Assembly (NCBI RefSeq): GCF_947855115.1
Contig: NZ_CANTZW010000002.1
Span: forward strand, 62,001-126,000
Direction of reading: 5' to 3'
Origin: an uncultured Parabacteroides sp.
GTDB taxonomy: Bacteria > Bacteroidota > Bacteroidia > Bacteroidales > Tannerellaceae
Length of the DNA: 64,000 nucleotides
The notes below the pieces were generated by a model. It had not been told where the DNA came from. It was given only the letters and a program-made list of their open reading frames with translations, and made no database searches. This document shows, piece after piece, positions 10,233 to 20,149 of the stretch (position 1 is the stretch's first letter; every line of letters starts with the position of its first letter). The position numbers were made by a program, and so were the translations under genes.

Positions 10233-11759
10233 ATGAATAAAGTTTTTTTATTTGGCATTATAGGATTGGTGTGTTTATTAAGTGGTTGCCGGAAAGCGGT
10301 TAACGTAGAGACAAATCATATCCCTCTGTTTCATTTTACGACAGTTATGAATTGGACGGGAGAACCGGTGGGCTTGGTATATGATGATGGATTGTATCAT
10401 CTTTTCTATCAGTATAATCCTTCTGGAAATGTATTTGGGAATATACATTGGGGACATGCTGTAAGCCGGGATTTGTTTCGATGGCAGCGAGATTCTATTG
10501 CGTTGTTTCCTGATAGTTTGGGGTATCTTAAATCCGGAAGTGTTGTTGTAGACCGGGAGAATACCTCCGGCTTTGGATCCGAGATGGAGCGTCCTTTTCT
10601 GGCATTCTATACCTATGCTAATCCAGATTTAGCTAAAACTTTATTCAGTGCGTATAGTTTGGACAAGGGCCGGACTTGGATAAAACAGGGGGAAATAGAT
10701 CTGCCTAATCCTGTTGAATGTGATCTCCGAAATCCTCATGTCTCTTGGTACGAAGAATACGGGCGATGGATCATGACCGTTTCCTCGGGTTCTTCAGTCT
10801 TATTCTATGCGTCTTCGGATTGTAAAGAATGGCATTTTTTAAGTGAGTTTAAAGATGCGACAAGCCAAGGTGCTAATTGGGAAGGGACGGATTTCTTCCC
10901 GATGAAGGTACAAGGTAAAGAGATAAAGAAATGGGTACTATTGGTAAATATGGAGAACGGGTTGGGAAATGGTACACCGTCAACCCGTTATTATATCGGT
11001 GATTTTGATGGAACTTCATTTCAAATAACACAAACGAAGGAATTGTGGTTGGATTATGGAAAAGATAATTACGCGGGATCTACATTTAGCGGGCTTAATG
11101 GGGATGATCGTATATTTCTAGGTTGGATGAATTGCTGGGAATATGCTAATTTATTACCAACCTCGGTTGGCCGTGGAAATATGATAATTCCTCGTCGGTT
11201 AGGTTTAGCGGAGGAAGGGCGACATTATATGTTGGCCTCTGTTATTCCTTCCGGATTATCTGCTTTTTATGCGGATTCTTGTTGGGTCGGGCCTGTGAAA
11301 CTTTCGGATGAAAACGGTTTGAGAAAAGAGTTCCCTTATCCGGGAGAATCTTTTGTTATGCGGTTGAATTTTGATAATAGCGATAATAGGGCTATCTGGA
11401 AAGCTGATAATTATGGAATCCGCTTAAAAACGAGATCAGGAAAAGTTCTGACCATCGGTTACCAAAATGAGTTGAGTTATTATTATATAGACCGCTGTGG
11501 ATTAGAGATTGAACCGTCTGTCGAAGGTTTCGAACAATTAATGGGCGCAGGTTACCGCTCGGAGACGCCGGTATCGGATTGGCTTATTTTATTCGATCAA
11601 AATTCGATAGAATTATTTGCCTCGGGTGGACGTGTGGCCATGACCTCTCTATGTTATCCGGATGATGAATTCACGACATTTGAATTGTATGCCGAATCAG
11701 GATCTGTGAACTTATTGAAGGCATCGATTATACAGTTAAAAAACGAATTAATTAAATAA
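10233..11759 (+). CDS. GH32 family protein with non-canonical catalytic motifs, lipoprotein
   Basis: GLVYDDGLYHLFYQYNP, NIHWGHAVSRDLFRW, WLDYGKDNYAGSTF, FLGWMNCWEYA are GH32 hallmarks; lipobox LLSGC. Confidence 0.9.
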   Translation: MNKVFLFGIIGLVCLLSGCRKAVNVETNHIPLFHFTTVMNWTGEPVGLVYDDGLYHLFYQYNPSGNVFGNIHWGHAVSRDLFRWQRDSIALFPDSLGYLKSGSVVVDRENTSGFGSEMERPFLAFYTYANPDLAKTLFSAYSLDKGRTWIKQGEIDLPNPVECDLRNPHVSWYEEYGRWIMTVSSGSSVLFYASSDCKEWHFLSEFKDATSQGANWEGTDFFPMKVQGKEIKKWVLLVNMENGLGNGTPSTRYYIGDFDGTSFQITQTKELWLDYGKDNYAGSTFSGLNGDDRIFLGWMNCWEYANLLPTSVGRGNMIIPRRLGLAEEGRHYMLASVIPSGLSAFYADSCWVGPVKLSDENGLRKEFPYPGESFVMRLNFDNSDNRAIWKADNYGIRLKTRSGKVLTIGYQNELSYYYIDRCGLEIEPSVEGFEQLMGAGYRSETPVSDWLILFDQNSIELFASGGRVAMTSLCYPDDEFTTFELYAESGSVNLLKASIIQLKNELIK

Positions 11760-11774
11760 TACAAATTTAATGGC

Positions 11775-13253
11775 ATGAAAAAGATTTTTATTTCAATAGC
11801 ATTGATGATAGCTGGTTGTGCGGTAGGACAGGTCCAGTTTTCGGTAAAATATGATTCGGAAGTTCAACCTAAAGATAATATCCAATATTTTACACCAGCG
11901 GGAAATAATCTGTTTGTTGGTGATTGTATCCCTTTTTATAAGGATGGGGTTTTTTATTTGTATTGGTTGCTCGATGAAGGACATCATTCGGCCTTGAATG
12001 GCTTAGGTGGTCACCAATGGTGCGTGAGTACTAGTTCGGATTTAAAGAGTTGGACGCATCATCCGATTGCTATAGGGATAGACGAGAACTGGGAAAAGTC
12101 TATATGTACCGGTTCGGTTACTTTTGACGGTAAGCAATATTATGCATTCTATGCGACTCGCTTGATTACCCAAGATGATCAGATTAACGAGCAGTTGAGT
12201 TATGCTGTCAGTAAGGATGGTTTAACTTTCAAGAAGCAGAAACCGAATCCTTTTTATACTTCTGCTCCCGGATATAGTAAGCGGCATTTTCGTGATCCGA
12301 AAGTGATAATTGATAAAGAGGGTGTATTTCATTTGTTTGTTTCCAGCGAGACTGATAATTATGTCATCAGTGAGGGGCGTGGATGTTTGGTGCATTTGAC
12401 TTCGAAAGATTTAAAAAACTGGCAAGTGCAGGAACCCCTTATTTCCGGAATGCGAGATGTTCCCGAATGCCCTGATTATTTTCAATGGAACGATTGGTAT
12501 TATCTGGTTTATGGACAGGGAGGAGATACCTATTATGTGAAATCCCGGAATCCGTATGGCCCGTGGGAATATCCGGAATCGCAGGCGTTGCTGGAACAAT
12601 GGGTTAATGTTGCTAAAACAGCGGAATTCAAGGGTAACCGGCGGATTGTAGCGGGATGGGTTCCGAGCAAAAGAGATAATAAAGATTATGGTCCGGAACG
12701 TTTTGGCGGCAGTATTATTTTGCGTGAAGCCTATCAGTTGCCGAATGGCGATTTGGCAACTAAGTTCCTGGCAGAAGCTATTTGGGATACTCGATCTCCT
12801 TTACGTGTGAATTTGACGGAGGCCGAAAACGCCAAGAAGGTATCAGACGGGGAAGTATCGCTTGATGCCCAGGGAGCTATCGGTGGTGCTTATATTAAAG
12901 ATATGCCTTATAATTGTCGGGTTACTTTGGAGATTGAACCGGCAAGCAATAGTGATGAATATGGTTTATTCTTACGAGCGAAAGATAAAGCAAACGATGG
13001 TTATAAGCTTAGCTTAAATCCTAATAAACGTACGGTTCGTTTGGGTGAGGATGCTTTTATCGAGGCGGTATCTGGATTGGACGAACCGGTTAAAGTAGAT
13101 ATAATTATGAAAAATGACATTATTGATGTTTGTATAGGCGATCGTCGTTGTATCGTAAATCGGTTACCGGAAAAGAAAGGAAACTATTTATGGTTTTACG
13201 CGAAACAAGGAACTGTTAAGTTTAGAAATATAAAAGTGTCTCCGCTTTTGTGA
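11775..13253 (+). CDS. GH32-like glycoside hydrolase, secreted
   Basis: Signal peptide; VGDCIPFYKDGVFYLYWL, FRDPKVIIDKEGVFHLF (RDP), VPECPDYFQWNDWYYLVYG (EC). Confidence 0.85.
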   Translation: MKKIFISIALMIAGCAVGQVQFSVKYDSEVQPKDNIQYFTPAGNNLFVGDCIPFYKDGVFYLYWLLDEGHHSALNGLGGHQWCVSTSSDLKSWTHHPIAIGIDENWEKSICTGSVTFDGKQYYAFYATRLITQDDQINEQLSYAVSKDGLTFKKQKPNPFYTSAPGYSKRHFRDPKVIIDKEGVFHLFVSSETDNYVISEGRGCLVHLTSKDLKNWQVQEPLISGMRDVPECPDYFQWNDWYYLVYGQGGDTYYVKSRNPYGPWEYPESQALLEQWVNVAKTAEFKGNRRIVAGWVPSKRDNKDYGPERFGGSIILREAYQLPNGDLATKFLAEAIWDTRSPLRVNLTEAENAKKVSDGEVSLDAQGAIGGAYIKDMPYNCRVTLEIEPASNSDEYGLFLRAKDKANDGYKLSLNPNKRTVRLGEDAFIEAVSGLDEPVKVDIIMKNDIIDVCIGDRRCIVNRLPEKKGNYLWFYAKQGTVKFRNIKVSPLL

Positions 13254-13272
13254 TTGTCTCAAATTTAAAATT

Positions 13273-14439
13273 GTGATTATGGGTAATGAAAATAGGATAA
13301 GTCATATTATCCCGGTAATGTTGACTTTTTTTACGATGGGATTTGTAGATTTGGTTGGCATTGCGACTAATTATGTAAAACAAGATTTTGGATTGTCTGA
13401 TACGGCTGCCAATTCATTTTCAGTAATGGTATTTTTCTGGTTTCTGATTTTCTCGGTTCCGACAGGAATGTTAATGAACAAGATCGGACGGAAAAAGACT
13501 GTATTGTTAAGTATGGTCATTACGTTTATTGGATTGTTGATCCCTATCTTTGTTTATAATGATGTGGCTATGTTTTTTGTCTTCTCGTGTTTGGGAATCG
13601 GAAATACACTTATGCAGGTTTCTTTGAATCCTCTGTTGGCTAATATGGTGCGTAAAGACCGATTACCGAGTTATTTAACACTGGGACAATTTATAAAGGC
13701 TATCGCTTCGTTTATCGCTCCGTTAATAGCCGTACATGCTGCGTTGCGTTATGGTGATTGGAAGTTGCTATTTTATATTTTTGCGGCGATAGATATCATA
13801 GCGATCGTTTATTTGTTTATGACGGATATTGTGGAAGCGGAAGAGAAAAATGAATCGTCATCTTTTAAAGAGTGCATTAGGTTGTTGGGAAACACGACCA
13901 TTCTTCTGTTTTTCGTTGGAATCTTGGTACATGTTGGTATTGATGTAGGTGTGAATATAACCGCGCCGAAGCTGTTGCAGGAGAAAATAGGAATGTCATT
14001 GGCTGAGGCAGGATACGCGACTAGCCTTTATTTCTTGTTTCGAACATTCGGTTGTTTATCCGGGACATTTATTATGGCGAAGTTTTCCCCCTTAAAGTTT
14101 TTTATTGTGAGTGTTGTTATGATACTTATTGGTGTCTCGGGCCTCTATATAAGTATGGATAGCATGAGTATTTATATTTGTGTAGCTTTGATTGGAGTCG
14201 GAAATTCAAATATATTCTCTATTATTTTTTCTAAAGCATTGTTATATATGCCGTCTCGGAATAATGAAATTTCAGGCCTGATGATCATGGGGATTTTTGG
14301 TGGAGCTGTTTTCCCTGTATTAATGGGTATCATGTCTGATATATTGGGTGGACAAATCGGGGCTGTAGTTGTTCTGACGGTATGTGTCATTTATCTGTTA
14401 TTCCTGGTGTTTAAAATGAAAAAAATGGTATTGGAGTAA
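13273..14439 (+). CDS. MFS sugar transporter
   Basis: Multiple hydrophobic helices; GMLMNKIGRKKTVLLSM motif; PUL context. Confidence 0.85.
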   Translation: MIMGNENRISHIIPVMLTFFTMGFVDLVGIATNYVKQDFGLSDTAANSFSVMVFFWFLIFSVPTGMLMNKIGRKKTVLLSMVITFIGLLIPIFVYNDVAMFFVFSCLGIGNTLMQVSLNPLLANMVRKDRLPSYLTLGQFIKAIASFIAPLIAVHAALRYGDWKLLFYIFAAIDIIAIVYLFMTDIVEAEEKNESSSFKECIRLLGNTTILLFFVGILVHVGIDVGVNITAPKLLQEKIGMSLAEAGYATSLYFLFRTFGCLSGTFIMAKFSPLKFFIVSVVMILIGVSGLYISMDSMSIYICVALIGVGNSNIFSIIFSKALLYMPSRNNEISGLMIMGIFGGAVFPVLMGIMSDILGGQIGAVVVLTVCVIYLLFLVFKMKKMVLE

Positions 14440-14474
14440 TCTCTTGGGTGTAAAATTATAGATATAAATTATGT

Positions 14475-15815
14475 ATGAATTTTTTAGGAATTGATATAGG
14501 AACAAGTTCGATATGTGGAGTGGTTTGCGATACTGTTTCTAAAAATATCGTATCAATAACGAAGGCTAATAATACAGATATACAATCTCGTGATATTTGG
14601 GAGAAGACCCAAGACGCAACAGCTATAGTCAATATCGTGTTGGAGCTGATTCAAGAGCTCCGGATCCAATATCCGGATATCAAAGGGATCGGATTATCCG
14701 GGCAAATGCATGGTATATTGTATGTCGATGCCGAAGGTCTGGCTGTTAGTCCGTTATATACATGGCAGGATATGCGGGGCAGCCTTCTTTATAAAGACGG
14801 TATAAGTTATGCGGCTTATCTTTCAGGGCAGACCGGATTCCCGTTATCGACAGGTTTTGGTTTGGTCACGCATTATTACAATAAAGTAAATGGCCTAATT
14901 CCACGAGATGCGGTGAAACTATGTACTGTTATGGATTATGTCGCGATGCGATTAACCGGCAAACGCGAACCTTTGATCGATTGTTCCAACGCGGCAAGTC
15001 TCGGCTTCTTTAATAAGGAGAAATTACTTTTTGATAAAGAAGCCTTGAGGAGCGTAGAAATTGATTGTTCCATCTTGCCGGAAGTAGGTGAGGCTTTTTC
15101 CCGGGTCGGACATTATAAAGATATCCCGGTTTACACTGCCATCGGTGATAATCAGGCCAGTTTCCTGGGTTCTATTCGCGACGTAAAGCGTTCTATCCAT
15201 ATAACTGTTGGAACGAGTAGCCAGCTCTCGGTTTATTCGGATACATATATGGATATTCCGCTTTTAGATACACGTCCTTTACCCGGTGGGGGGTATATTT
15301 TGGTAGGCGCCGCATTATGTGGTGGTTGTTCATTTGCGTTGTTGAAGAAATTTTTTGCGGAGACGATCCGGTTATGTGCCGGGAAGGAAATGACTGATAC
15401 GGATTTGTATAAGATTATGGTTTCGGTTCCGTATAAAAAAAGCCAGACAGACGACATACGAGTGGACACGCTGTTTGATGGAACAAGGCAGCATCCCGAA
15501 AAACGGGGGAAAATAATGAATATATCTCGCCAGAATTGGAATCCTGAAAATTTAATACGTGGTTTTCTGGAGGGGATGAGCCAGGAATTATATGATTTTT
15601 ACCAATTATTGCCGGACTCTGTTAGAGAGAAAAAAACGATATTGGTCGGTTCGGGAAATGGGATTAAGAAAAATCCTCTGTTATGCCGAATCTTGGAAGA
15701 ACGTTTCAATTGCCATTTGCAGGTTTCTTCTTGCCGGGAAGAGGCGGCTTTGGGTGCTTGTATTTGCGGTATGGTAGGGAATGGTTATATCGGCAACTTT
15801 ACTGATTTCTTTTGA
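14475..15815 (+). CDS. FGGY-family carbohydrate kinase, sedoheptulokinase-like
   Basis: GIDIGTSSICGVV, GIGLSGQMHGILY, TWQDMRGS, STGFGLVTHY, DCSNAASLGFFN, AIGDNQASFLG. Confidence 0.8.
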   Translation: MNFLGIDIGTSSICGVVCDTVSKNIVSITKANNTDIQSRDIWEKTQDATAIVNIVLELIQELRIQYPDIKGIGLSGQMHGILYVDAEGLAVSPLYTWQDMRGSLLYKDGISYAAYLSGQTGFPLSTGFGLVTHYYNKVNGLIPRDAVKLCTVMDYVAMRLTGKREPLIDCSNAASLGFFNKEKLLFDKEALRSVEIDCSILPEVGEAFSRVGHYKDIPVYTAIGDNQASFLGSIRDVKRSIHITVGTSSQLSVYSDTYMDIPLLDTRPLPGGGYILVGAALCGGCSFALLKKFFAETIRLCAGKEMTDTDLYKIMVSVPYKKSQTDDIRVDTLFDGTRQHPEKRGKIMNISRQNWNPENLIRGFLEGMSQELYDFYQLLPDSVREKKTILVGSGNGIKKNPLLCRILEERFNCHLQVSSCREEAALGACICGMVGNGYIGNFTDFF

Positions 15816-15924
15816 GAGAGGAAATTTGCGGAATACAACGATATACAATATGAGCATATCTTATGTGCTTGAAAGATAGTTTTTTGCCTTGTATGTTTAT
15901 GTTAAGTCCCTTGGAGTATAGAGA

Positions 15925-15976
15925 AAAGAAGCGCATGACGGTTATCATATTCACCGTACATGTGCTTTCTTTTTAA
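15925..15976 (+). terminator. Probable terminator at the end of the PUL
   Basis: AAAAGAAGCGCATGACGGT ... ACCGTACATGTGCTTTCTTTTT imperfect hairpin with T tract. Confidence 0.6.
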
Positions 15977-16238
15977 GAACCGGATTATACTGATTTTATT
16001 ATTGAGTGGTGTGTATAACCTCTACCTTGATTTTTAACTATGAATCCTCGGTAAGAATTTTTTTAAGAACCCCCCTGATTGTAAATTTTTACTCCGACGC
16101 CTTCCGATTAGTCCTGATATTTATATACCTCGTCGATAAATAGATGCTTCCTTAACAAACAAATTCAGTTGGGAAGTGTTGGGGATGTAATAGACGGATA
16201 ACAACTGGACGTATATACATAAACTAAAAAATAATTAT

Positions 16239-17447
16239 ATGGCTACGATAAAAGTTAAATTTCGTCCATCTTCTGTTGAATTAAAAGAAGGGACATTATT
16301 TTACCAAATAATTCATTTACGATTGGTAAGGCAGATAAATACGGGATACAAACTGTTTCCTTCGGAGTGGGACCGCCCATCTCATGAAATTATACTTCCC
16401 GAGGAAGGCGCTCCCCGGTATGACTATCTTATATCCTTAAAAAAACGCATAGAGTTGGATGTTGAACGTTTACAAGGTATTATCTCAAATTTTGAAAGTT
16501 TGGGAGAGAGTTACACATCCGACAAAGTAGTGGAAGCATATTCGTTACCCATAAATAAAGACGGCTTTTTGGCATTTTCGAAAGAGACCATAATACAGTT
16601 GAAACAAATCGGTCGCAGTCGTACGGCGGAGACCTATACGACCGCGCTTAATAGTTTCATCCGCTTTCGTGGTGGAAACGGAGATATTCCCATACATAAG
16701 CTAGATTCCAGCTTGATGGTAGAGTATGAGACTTATCTGAAATCCGAAGGGATATGCCTAAATACCGTTTCCTTTTATATGCGCAACCTACGGGCAATTT
16801 ACAACCGTGCGGTAGAAAAAGAGCTGACGCTACAGAGAAATCCGTTTAAACATGTATACACCGGTATAGATAAAACTGTCAAGCGGGCTGTTACGTCGAA
16901 CGTCATCCGTCAGATAAGGGATTTGGATTTGAAATCGTCACCCACGTTGGATTATGCCCGGGATATTTTTATGTTCAGTTTTTATACGCGTGGAATGTCA
17001 TTTATCGATATGGCTTTCTTAAAAAAGAAAGACCTCAAAAACGGAGTTTTGTCATATCGCCGTCAAAAGACGAACCAGCAATTGCTTATAAAATGGGAAT
17101 CGCCTATGCAAGAGATCGTAGACAAATACGATACAGGGGGAACTCCTTACTTATTGCCTATTATAAAGAATTGTGACGACGACGTAAGGCGGCAATATAA
17201 AAACGCTTCCCATCTTGTAAACAAAAAATTAAAATTGATAGGAAAGCAGTTAGGTCTCCAAATCGCTTTAACCACATATGTTGCCCGCCATGCCTGGGCC
17301 AGTATCGCTAAAAGCAAGAACGTCTCCTTATCGGTCATCAGTGAGGCTATGGGGCACGACTCGGAGAATACTACACGGATTTATCTTACCTCTTTGGATT
17401 CTTCTGTGGTGGATAAAGCTAATATGTTGGTAATTAAATCTTTGTGA
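16239..17447 (+). CDS. Tyrosine-type site-specific recombinase (integrase/invertase)
   Basis: Phage-integrase SAM-like domain and catalytic region FYTRGMSFIDMAFLKKKDL...YVARHAWASIAKSKNVSLSVISEAMGHDSENTTRIYLTSL. Confidence 0.93.
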   Translation: MATIKVKFRPSSVELKEGTLFYQIIHLRLVRQINTGYKLFPSEWDRPSHEIILPEEGAPRYDYLISLKKRIELDVERLQGIISNFESLGESYTSDKVVEAYSLPINKDGFLAFSKETIIQLKQIGRSRTAETYTTALNSFIRFRGGNGDIPIHKLDSSLMVEYETYLKSEGICLNTVSFYMRNLRAIYNRAVEKELTLQRNPFKHVYTGIDKTVKRAVTSNVIRQIRDLDLKSSPTLDYARDIFMFSFYTRGMSFIDMAFLKKKDLKNGVLSYRRQKTNQQLLIKWESPMQEIVDKYDTGGTPYLLPIIKNCDDDVRRQYKNASHLVNKKLKLIGKQLGLQIALTTYVARHAWASIAKSKNVSLSVISEAMGHDSENTTRIYLTSLDSSVVDKANMLVIKSL

Positions 17448-17887
17448 GGCCGTGTTCGTTATAGGCATATTTTGCCTGTGAAAATATATAGTGTCTGTTT
17501 GGAGAATAAATCATTTTCATTTCAAATATATATCGTGATTTACGACCAAACAGATTCTATTATTGTATAAGATTCTGGCATGTAAAAATAATTTTCAACC
17601 AATACTTTTTATTCACATACTCAAAATTATTAAAGCTATAAGTCTGAATATTTTAGGTATAAATAAAGATCTACTATCAAATAAAGACATAGTGTATTAA
17701 TACTAAATTAAATGATGAGCCTATAAGAAATAACGGTTCGGTTATTATTTGGAGATCGTTATCAATAATACTAAAGGTTCTACAATCTAGAAAAAACTAT
17801 CCGAATTCTTTTATCCTAAATACATTTTAATGTGATCGTAGAGACCTTAGGGAAGAATGTATTTTGAAAATATAATAAGATTTATTC

Positions 17888-17906
17888 TCTCTTCATAAGA
17901 GATGTA
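17888..17906. repeat. Left inverted repeat of putative invertible promoter segment
   Basis: TCTCTTCATAAGAGATGTA; reverse complement of 18080-18098 with one mismatch. Confidence 0.85.
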
Positions 17907-18041
17907 CCTGAAATAAGTAAAGTATATAATCTATTGATTTTCGGATTTTTAAATGTTTTTCAGAAGTGTTTTTTGTTTATCATTTGTTATACAAATCTAT
18001 TCCAATTCACATCCAAGCAATGTTTTTTCCATCCTTTTTTA

Positions 18042-18071
18042 TTGTTATTGTCTGATTTTTCCCTAAATTTG
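18042..18071 (+). promoter_or_regulatory. Promoter inside the invertible segment, oriented toward upxY (ON orientation)
   Basis: TTG (18042-18044), 19-bp spacer, TAAATTTG (18064-18071). Confidence 0.7.
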
Positions 18072-18079
18072 TACTCGAA

Positions 18080-18098
18080 TACTTCTCTTATGAAGAGA
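18080..18098. repeat. Right inverted repeat of putative invertible promoter segment
   Basis: TACTTCTCTTATGAAGAGA; reverse complement of the left repeat with one mismatch. Confidence 0.85.
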
Positions 18099-18255
18099 TA
18101 TACTAAGTAAGATCATAAGATTTCTTTGTATAGAAGGTGTATTGTAATGTTGATATGGAGAAATAAAATAATGGTATCTGTATCGAACTTTTAAAGTGAA
18201 ATATCGTAACTTCCTGTTATTTAGTTAAATATATAAACAGGCAGGATTAGAAAAT

Positions 18256-18870
18256 ATGTCCTTTATTGAAATGAGAGAGATTCTATCGCCCCATTCGAAG
18301 GCGTGCGAAGTACTGAAGGCAGAGGAAGAGGTTCTTGACAATGGAGATAACAAGATTTGGTTCGTGATGCGTGACTTAACTCGTGCCAACATCAAGCGAC
18401 CGGCTTACTTGGTTCTAGAAGAAATGGGGGTAGAATGTTTTACACCGAAGACGAAGAAATTGTTTGTCGTGCGTGGTAAGCGGGAACTGAGAGAGGTTCC
18501 GTTCATTCATGATCTATTGTTTATTTATGATACCCGTAAAAAGGTAGATTCCATTGTTGATCAAATAAATACGTTACAGTATCGTTTTCTCCGCAATACG
18601 AGCCGTACCCCTATGACCATAAGAAAGAGGGAAATGGAACAATTCATCAAGGCTGCAGAGAAGTCGGAACATCCCCTTTTCTATAAACCCAATGAAGTTA
18701 CTCCCGAAATGTGTAAGCGCAAGATACGTATTATCGGTGGATCGTTTGATGGTTATATAGGTGTCTTGTTAACGACACGAGGTTCGAAAGTCAAGCGGTT
18801 ATTAGTAGAATTGCCTATGCTGATTGCCGTATCAGTGGAAGTGAAACCGGAATATATTCAGTTGTTATAA
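18256..18870 (+). CDS. UpxY-family transcription antiterminator (NusG-like)
   Basis: KIWFVMRDLTRANIKRPAYLVLEEMGVECFTPKTKKL N-terminal NGN-like domain; first gene of a capsule locus downstream of an invertible promoter. Confidence 0.88.
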   Translation: MSFIEMREILSPHSKACEVLKAEEEVLDNGDNKIWFVMRDLTRANIKRPAYLVLEEMGVECFTPKTKKLFVVRGKRELREVPFIHDLLFIYDTRKKVDSIVDQINTLQYRFLRNTSRTPMTIRKREMEQFIKAAEKSEHPLFYKPNEVTPEMCKRKIRIIGGSFDGYIGVLLTTRGSKVKRLLVELPMLIAVSVEVKPEYIQLL

Positions 18871-18987
18871 CCGCGGCATAGTAGTGCGTGGGGATATTGG
18901 AAAAAGAAGAATGAATGGTAAAGTTGGCGTATAGGCTTGCCTGGTTATTCTAATTATGGTGGTACGTATTAATTTAAGAGGAAAATT

Positions 18988-20118
18988 ATGGAAGATTTTA
19001 TAAATCATCTCTTCTTATTGGGTAGCTGCCTATTGTCTGTGATGCTGGGTATGGTGATAATCCCCAAGATATTGGTGATCTCGTATAAAAAGAAACTATT
19101 TGATTTGCCTGATGACCGCAAGGTACATACTACACCTGTACCACGGCTTGGAGGACTTTCGTTTTTCCCTGTGATACTTATTTCTTTGTGTTTTATGCTG
19201 GGCATGCGTTATTATTTGGGAATTCCTTTGGCAGGGCTTTTTAACGATAAAGTGCTTTATGAGTTTCTTCTTTTTGCCGTAGGGTGCATGGCTCTTTTTT
19301 TAGTGGGAATTGTCGATGATTTGATCGGTGTTGGATACAGGTATAAATTTCTGGTTCAGATAGTGGCGGCGCTGTTGCTTGTCTGGTCCGGAGAATGGTT
19401 CAACTCATTGGGTGGGTTGTTTGGCTTTTATGAGTTGCCGTTCTATATCGGAGTGCCTTTTACCTTATTTACCGTAGTGTATATCACTAATGCGATTAAC
19501 CTGATAGATGGTATTGATGGCTTGGCCTCCGGGTTGAGTTGTATTGCTTTGGTTATATTAGGAAGTATATGTGCCATGCAAGGCGAATACATTTTTGCGT
19601 TGCTTGCGTTCGTTACGTTCGGTGTTATTGTTCCGTTTTGGGGTTACAACGTGTTCGGTAACGCCCAACGTGGGCGCAAGTTGTTTATGGGGGATACGGG
19701 AAGTCTTACGTTAGGTTATATCATCAGTTTGCTGGTCATACATTTGAGTCGTGCAGACATGGCTTCCGACCATGCTACATACCCCAATCTGGTATTGGCT
19801 TTTTCAACACTTATCGTACCGTTATTTGATGTCGTACGAGTTGTGTTACACCGTTTGCGGGAAAAGAGAAATCCGTTCTTGCCAGACAAGAATCATTTCC
19901 ACCACAAACTGCTCCGTACAGGAATGCGTACCCGTATGGTTATGATTACCATTTTATGTGTTTCACTTTTTTTTGTCGGGTTGAATTGGCTGCTGATAAA
20001 CAAGATAGATATAACCTTGCTATTACTGATTGACATTATTTTATGGATAGGGATGCAGTTGGGTATTAATCGGGCCATCCGTATCCACGAAAAACATGAT
20101 AAAGATGTGTTCGGATAG
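18988..20118 (+). CDS. WecA/MraY-like undecaprenyl-phosphate sugar-1-phosphate transferase
   Basis: DDRKVHTTPVPRLGGL, VGIVDDLIGVGYRYKF, NLIDGIDGLASG, MGDTGSLTLGY. Confidence 0.93.
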   Translation: MEDFINHLFLLGSCLLSVMLGMVIIPKILVISYKKKLFDLPDDRKVHTTPVPRLGGLSFFPVILISLCFMLGMRYYLGIPLAGLFNDKVLYEFLLFAVGCMALFLVGIVDDLIGVGYRYKFLVQIVAALLLVWSGEWFNSLGGLFGFYELPFYIGVPFTLFTVVYITNAINLIDGIDGLASGLSCIALVILGSICAMQGEYIFALLAFVTFGVIVPFWGYNVFGNAQRGRKLFMGDTGSLTLGYIISLLVIHLSRADMASDHATYPNLVLAFSTLIVPLFDVVRVVLHRLREKRNPFLPDKNHFHHKLLRTGMRTRMVMITILCVSLFFVGLNWLLINKIDITLLLLIDIILWIGMQLGINRAIRIHEKHDKDVFG

Positions 20119-20149
20119 AAAAAATTCGTATAAACAAAATCCTATTTGT

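Noticed and set aside
16239-17447. Prophage or integrative element marked by the integrase
   Set aside because: No phage, conjugation or excision genes or att-like direct repeats noticed nearby; promoter-inversion role fits better
17463-17477. AGGCA-TATTT-TGCCT hairpin after the recombinase as terminator
   Set aside because: Only a 5-bp stem and no T-run
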